DNA of 64,000 nucleotides from Phoronis australis (taxonomy: Eukaryota; Phoronida; Phoronidae), in the NCBI GenBank assembly GCA_002633005.1, contig NMRA01000540.1:206119-270118 (forward strand). Reading direction: 5' to 3'. The position numbers were made by a program, and so were the translations under genes. Shown piece by piece: positions 60,688-64,000 of this stretch; position 1 is the first letter of the stretch; each line of letters begins with the position of its first letter. The notes beneath the pieces were generated by a model that ran no database searches, was not told where the DNA came from, and saw only the letters and a program-made list of their open reading frames with translations.

Positions 60688-60788
60688 CTGGCTGTTATGA
60701 GGAGCTTGCACATTTATTTTGCCGCTAGGATAGCTACTATAGGCTGGATCGTTCCTGTTGCTGTCCTCCGGTGTACCCATGTATTTGG
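60688..60788 (-). CDS. Candidate coding exon of an unidentified minus-strand gene
   Basis: On the minus strand, acceptor ctcttccttcag precedes KYMGTPEDSNRNDPAYSSYP and SGKINVQAPHNSQ, ending exactly at donor gtacgtg. It may be a 101-nt internal exon, or a first exon starting at the ATG at 60780. The polar, Pro/Ser/Asn-rich composition resembles the disordered cytoplasmic start of membrane proteins, but I recognise no family and found no neighbouring exon. Any downstream exon would lie toward gene C. Confidence 0.4.
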
Positions 60789-62604
60789 CTGAAGGAAGAG
60801 CGGGTGTGCGTTCAGTAAGCTTGGACCTACGCTAGGACATAGCTAAAATCTAGCTAAAGTCATGTGTTCTAACTTAAAATACATAGCACCATTTCACGTA
60901 ATCTCGCGAAGTCTTGCTTCTTAGCGAGGTCCTAGCGTTACTGAAAGGGAGGCGGGAGTCGAAACCGTTCGAAAGTTTATACCTTCCGTGGTCACGTTCA
61001 TTAAAACACACATGCCAAATTTCAAAATGGCCCTGCAAGGGATCCAAAAGATACAGCCGCGAAAGCAACACAAAATCATACTAAAAATTAATGCTCTACA
61101 GTAGTCGGAGCCGTCCAAAAATGATCACCAGATTGGATTGATTTGTCCGATGGAGATGCTTACGCTAAAACGACTCGAAAACAGAACAAATGGCGAACTG
61201 GTAGAATCCAACCAAATAAAGGAGAGCTGCGTCGTCTCTATAACAGGTGCCTATTTGCCAAATTTTATGAATATCCACAAACAGCTGTAAAGAAATAGAT
61301 GCGTAAAAAATAAAATTGCCACCAGGTTATAAAACACTGGTAGTCGGATGGGTCCAAAAATCGACTACACCGTCCCATTTCTTATTGAGACATGTCTGCA
61401 CTGAAATTATACGAACGTCCATCAAGGGGGTTTGGAGATACAGCAGCGAATGTCGGACACAGGACGCCGAATGGACGCCATACGGATGGATGGACAGACA
61501 GACGGAGGTAAGAACGAAGATGACAGAATATTGGATCCATATATATGTGTTTACATCGATCCAGTTGTTTCGGCGTTTGCCACCGGAAGTCTCTGCATGT
61601 ATTTGTGTTTGATACTCTCACATTATGTAATTGTCACATAGGTAACGCTTTGTGTATCTCGCACACTTTTTGCATTTTACCACTCACTTCGAAAATGAAA
61701 GGTTTCGTGTCATTCGAAGATCCGGAATGTAGAGGTATCCTTTAGAAATATGTGTTGTGTTTTTAGAGTCGATGGCGGCGATCGCTGAACTAAATACAAT
61801 TTGTAGTTGAAGAGCGAATACTGACGAAAAAAATGAACTCGAGAAAGTTTGCAACAGGACGATAGACCTACATAAACGAACTTATATGTGAGTTCAAGAA
61901 AATGAACAGAATTACACACAGAATCGTTCAGTTTAGGACATAAAAATATACAAAAGGTTCAACCAGCCTATAGCCGAAGCTGAGACGCATGCGCCTGAAT
62001 GTGAAACACTTCTTTGAAAAAAGCGTTATTTGAATTCACACCCACGGGCCCAAATACGCGCATCAGTGCCGGATTAAGGTTATTCGAAGCCCCAAAAGTG
62101 GATAAAAGTTGCGGGACTCTAATCGCCATAATCTTCACCCCTGTGGCCACAATCTTCCCACGCCGCCACAACATTCACGCAGCTAGTTGCCTCTGCCTAT
62201 GGTCGCTCCGCAGTTTTTACCCGCTCCGTTGCTGTTTTCGAGCTACCGGGTCGCCACGATGTTCGTCCTTATAGCCCACCAACAAAAGCCGATTGTGGCC
62301 CTTGTAGCGAAGAATAAATCGGTTTTATTACAATTGTAACAAAACGTGAGGGCACTGTCATTAAACTGGGCCCCTTTTTGAGGCCTGATTTGGTGAATTT
62401 TGAAACATATAGTTCTGTTGCAACAAATTGATGACAAGTTTCGCGAGTCTTGAATGATCACAAAGGCAAACGAATTGAAGGGTGCTTGCTATAGCTTGCT
62501 TAGCTTTTGAAGTGACAGCAAAATAGCGTATTATAGAATTATATTGTGATGCTTAGCTCAATTTTCTTGTCAACACAACGAAAAGTCTCTCTTCTAATAC
62601 CATT
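60789..62604. other. Intergenic, nothing recognised
   Basis: Overlapping frames on both strands at 61316-61641 and 62014-62274 have no known motif. Confidence 0.45.
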
Positions 62605-62955
62605 CACGGTGTCCTTCTCCAGCGAGATCGCAACAAATTCGTGGTCAAAGCACAAAAATGTTCCAAAAAAGCCCACGCATCAGTCCTCCTTTGACGGTTC
62701 GAGGTAAAGGACGGTACGGCAATTGCCGATTTGTCACGGAGTGTCACGACATGGATAACTCCACCCAAAGCCAGATCGTTCATAACCTTCTGTGATGAAC
62801 CGGTAATATTGCCGTACATCCGTAACTCATCGGATAATTCCGTACCTTCCTTGACCTCGAATCTTTGAAGGAGTTCCGATGCGTGGGCTTTTTGGGAACA
62901 TTTTTGTGTTTTGACCGCAAATTTGTTGCGATCTCACCGGAACAGGACACCCTGA
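62605..62955. mobile_element. Foldback element (about 350 bp) with 135-bp inverted arms
   Basis: The left arm has gagatcgcaacaaattcgtg, cacaaaaatgttcc and aagcccacgcatc. The right arm, read in reverse complement, has gagatcgcaacaaatttgcg, cacaaaaatgttccc and aagcccacgcatc. The arms match to about 62740 and leave a spacer of about 80 bp. The whole unit can fold into one long hairpin. No coding content is supported. Confidence 0.85.
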
Positions 62956-64000
62956 ATTGTGTTACAAGAAAGAACAATTACTAATGGTTTGTTGGAAACC
63001 TGTTTTTTTTTGTAAATTTATTGAGTTTTGTGTTTGATATGGAAGGCTGAAGTGAAGCACCAGTGGAATTCCTTGTCTCGAGTGTCATACCTTGTAGTAT
63101 TATATATAGTGTATTGGGGACGATCAGAAGCTGAGGACGCTTGTGGCCTTGTCATGTTATTACACTTCACAAGTTTGTAACCTAAATTTGACTAGTGTAC
63201 ATCTACATTGTCTTACACATTAAACATACCGTGTACATGTACATGTAATGTGTATACCTTAAAAAACGATCAACTCGTTTTTTAAAGAAATGTTTGGCCC
63301 TATGTAAGGGTCGTTGTGGCAGGTGCTGGCGTAGTTGGTCGTCAAGTCCGTTTCACAATACACCTTAGCAGGTTAGGCCTATACAGGGAATGAACCCGGT
63401 GGGCACTTGCACTGACAAGGTGACCACATTCGCGAACAGTGTACAGCACCAGAAATTGCTGATAGATCGTACTTTCTCAGCCTTGCAGGACTAGCGCGGT
63501 GTTCAATAGACCTTTCAAGGATCTTTGGTTCTGATTTCAGCACTGACCGTCATCTTACCCGCACTAAGCATCACTGCCGTCTTCTATACCGGAAATATCC
63601 GCAGAAAGGCCCATCCCATGCCCATGGGTGTTCATTTGTTGTTACAACTTCGGGTTTCATTTGTTCAAACAGTGGGACGTTTATTCGAAAAATTGTAAAG
63701 AGAAGAAAATTGGTCCTCGGATACATTGCCTTTGACAAAAGCTCAAGGTTTGAAGCAGTACATGATGATCGGGTCAAATGTAGTTACGCTTGTAACTTTT
63801 GGATGGACTTGAACACCTCAAGGGGCTTAGTGCCAAGCTGCCAAACAAGATGTTGGCATTGTAGAGGCTTACAAGCTCATTGACACAGTAGCTGACGACG
63901 TGCAGGCATTAAGTGCAAACACCGAAGATCTATGTCTGGGTTGAATGGTTCCAAGACGCGCAAACCATAGCTGAGAATATGGGATCCGGCATCCAGATTC
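62956..64000. other. Right edge of window, nothing recognised
   Basis: Mixed sequence with a short acatgtacatgta tract near 63235. No gene or RNA was identified. Confidence 0.45.

Noticed and set aside
1-64000. CRISPR array, bacterial operon or phage system
   Set aside because: The DNA is clearly eukaryotic (spliced RXR, LINEs). The tandem repeats present are minisatellites and microsatellites without unique spacers.

Overview
This window is nuclear DNA from an invertebrate animal, most likely a marine bilaterian. It is AT-rich and intron-rich, with spliceosomal GT/AG introns, decayed non-LTR retrotransposons, many short inverted-repeat elements and trinucleotide microsatellites. No operons, Shine-Dalgarno sites or long uninterrupted reading frames are present. 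The RXR protein and the LINE types fit a deuterostome or lophotrochozoan, but the species cannot be fixed from sequence alone.

Left part (1 to about 20.9 kb, minus strand): the 5' half of a retinoid X receptor (RXR) gene. Four coding exons are clear: a Pro/Ser/Ala-rich N-terminal domain with the first half of zinc finger 1 (3144-3522), the rest of the DNA-binding domain (2439-2596), a 33-nt microexon at the T-box (1448-1480) and the hinge (627-763). The ligand-binding-domain exons lie off the left edge. The exon with the initiator Met was not found and should lie to the right, in or beyond the long repeat-bearing stretch. Two assembly duplications (4836-6386 around an N gap, 18343-19033 around a single n) fall here, with two inverted-repeat elements (10865-11350, 13030-13434). 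A LINE fragment follows at 21.2-22.6 kb.

Middle and right part (26.9 to 59.2 kb, minus strand): the most interesting content. Three paralogous genes, reconstructed here by splicing, encode secreted-type proteins of about 293, 296 and 285 residues. Each has four coding exons with intron phases 0, 2, 2, a 39-45 nt first exon carrying only a hydrophobic N-terminus, and a third exon of exactly 393 nt. Eight cysteines are shared by all three. I do not recognise the family. The copies lie at 26934-30430 (A), 39538-42206 (B) and 52781-59153 (C). They are separated by repeat islands: a 620-bp element built from palindromes, an AACTTAAGTT palindrome array, hAT-like ends and a nearly complete but dead Tx1/L1-like LINE (47.6-51.9 kb). 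Copy C is the most diverged and carries a LINE remnant, a triplet repeat and an inverted-repeat element in its introns.

Other possible genes: a plus-strand terminal exon at 44742-44940 with a poly(A) signal, and a minus-strand exon at 60688-60788. The rest is intronic or intergenic sequence in which I see no convincing genes, rRNA, tRNA or CRISPR. All exon models are hand-made from splice signals, reading phase and paralog comparison, without transcript support.
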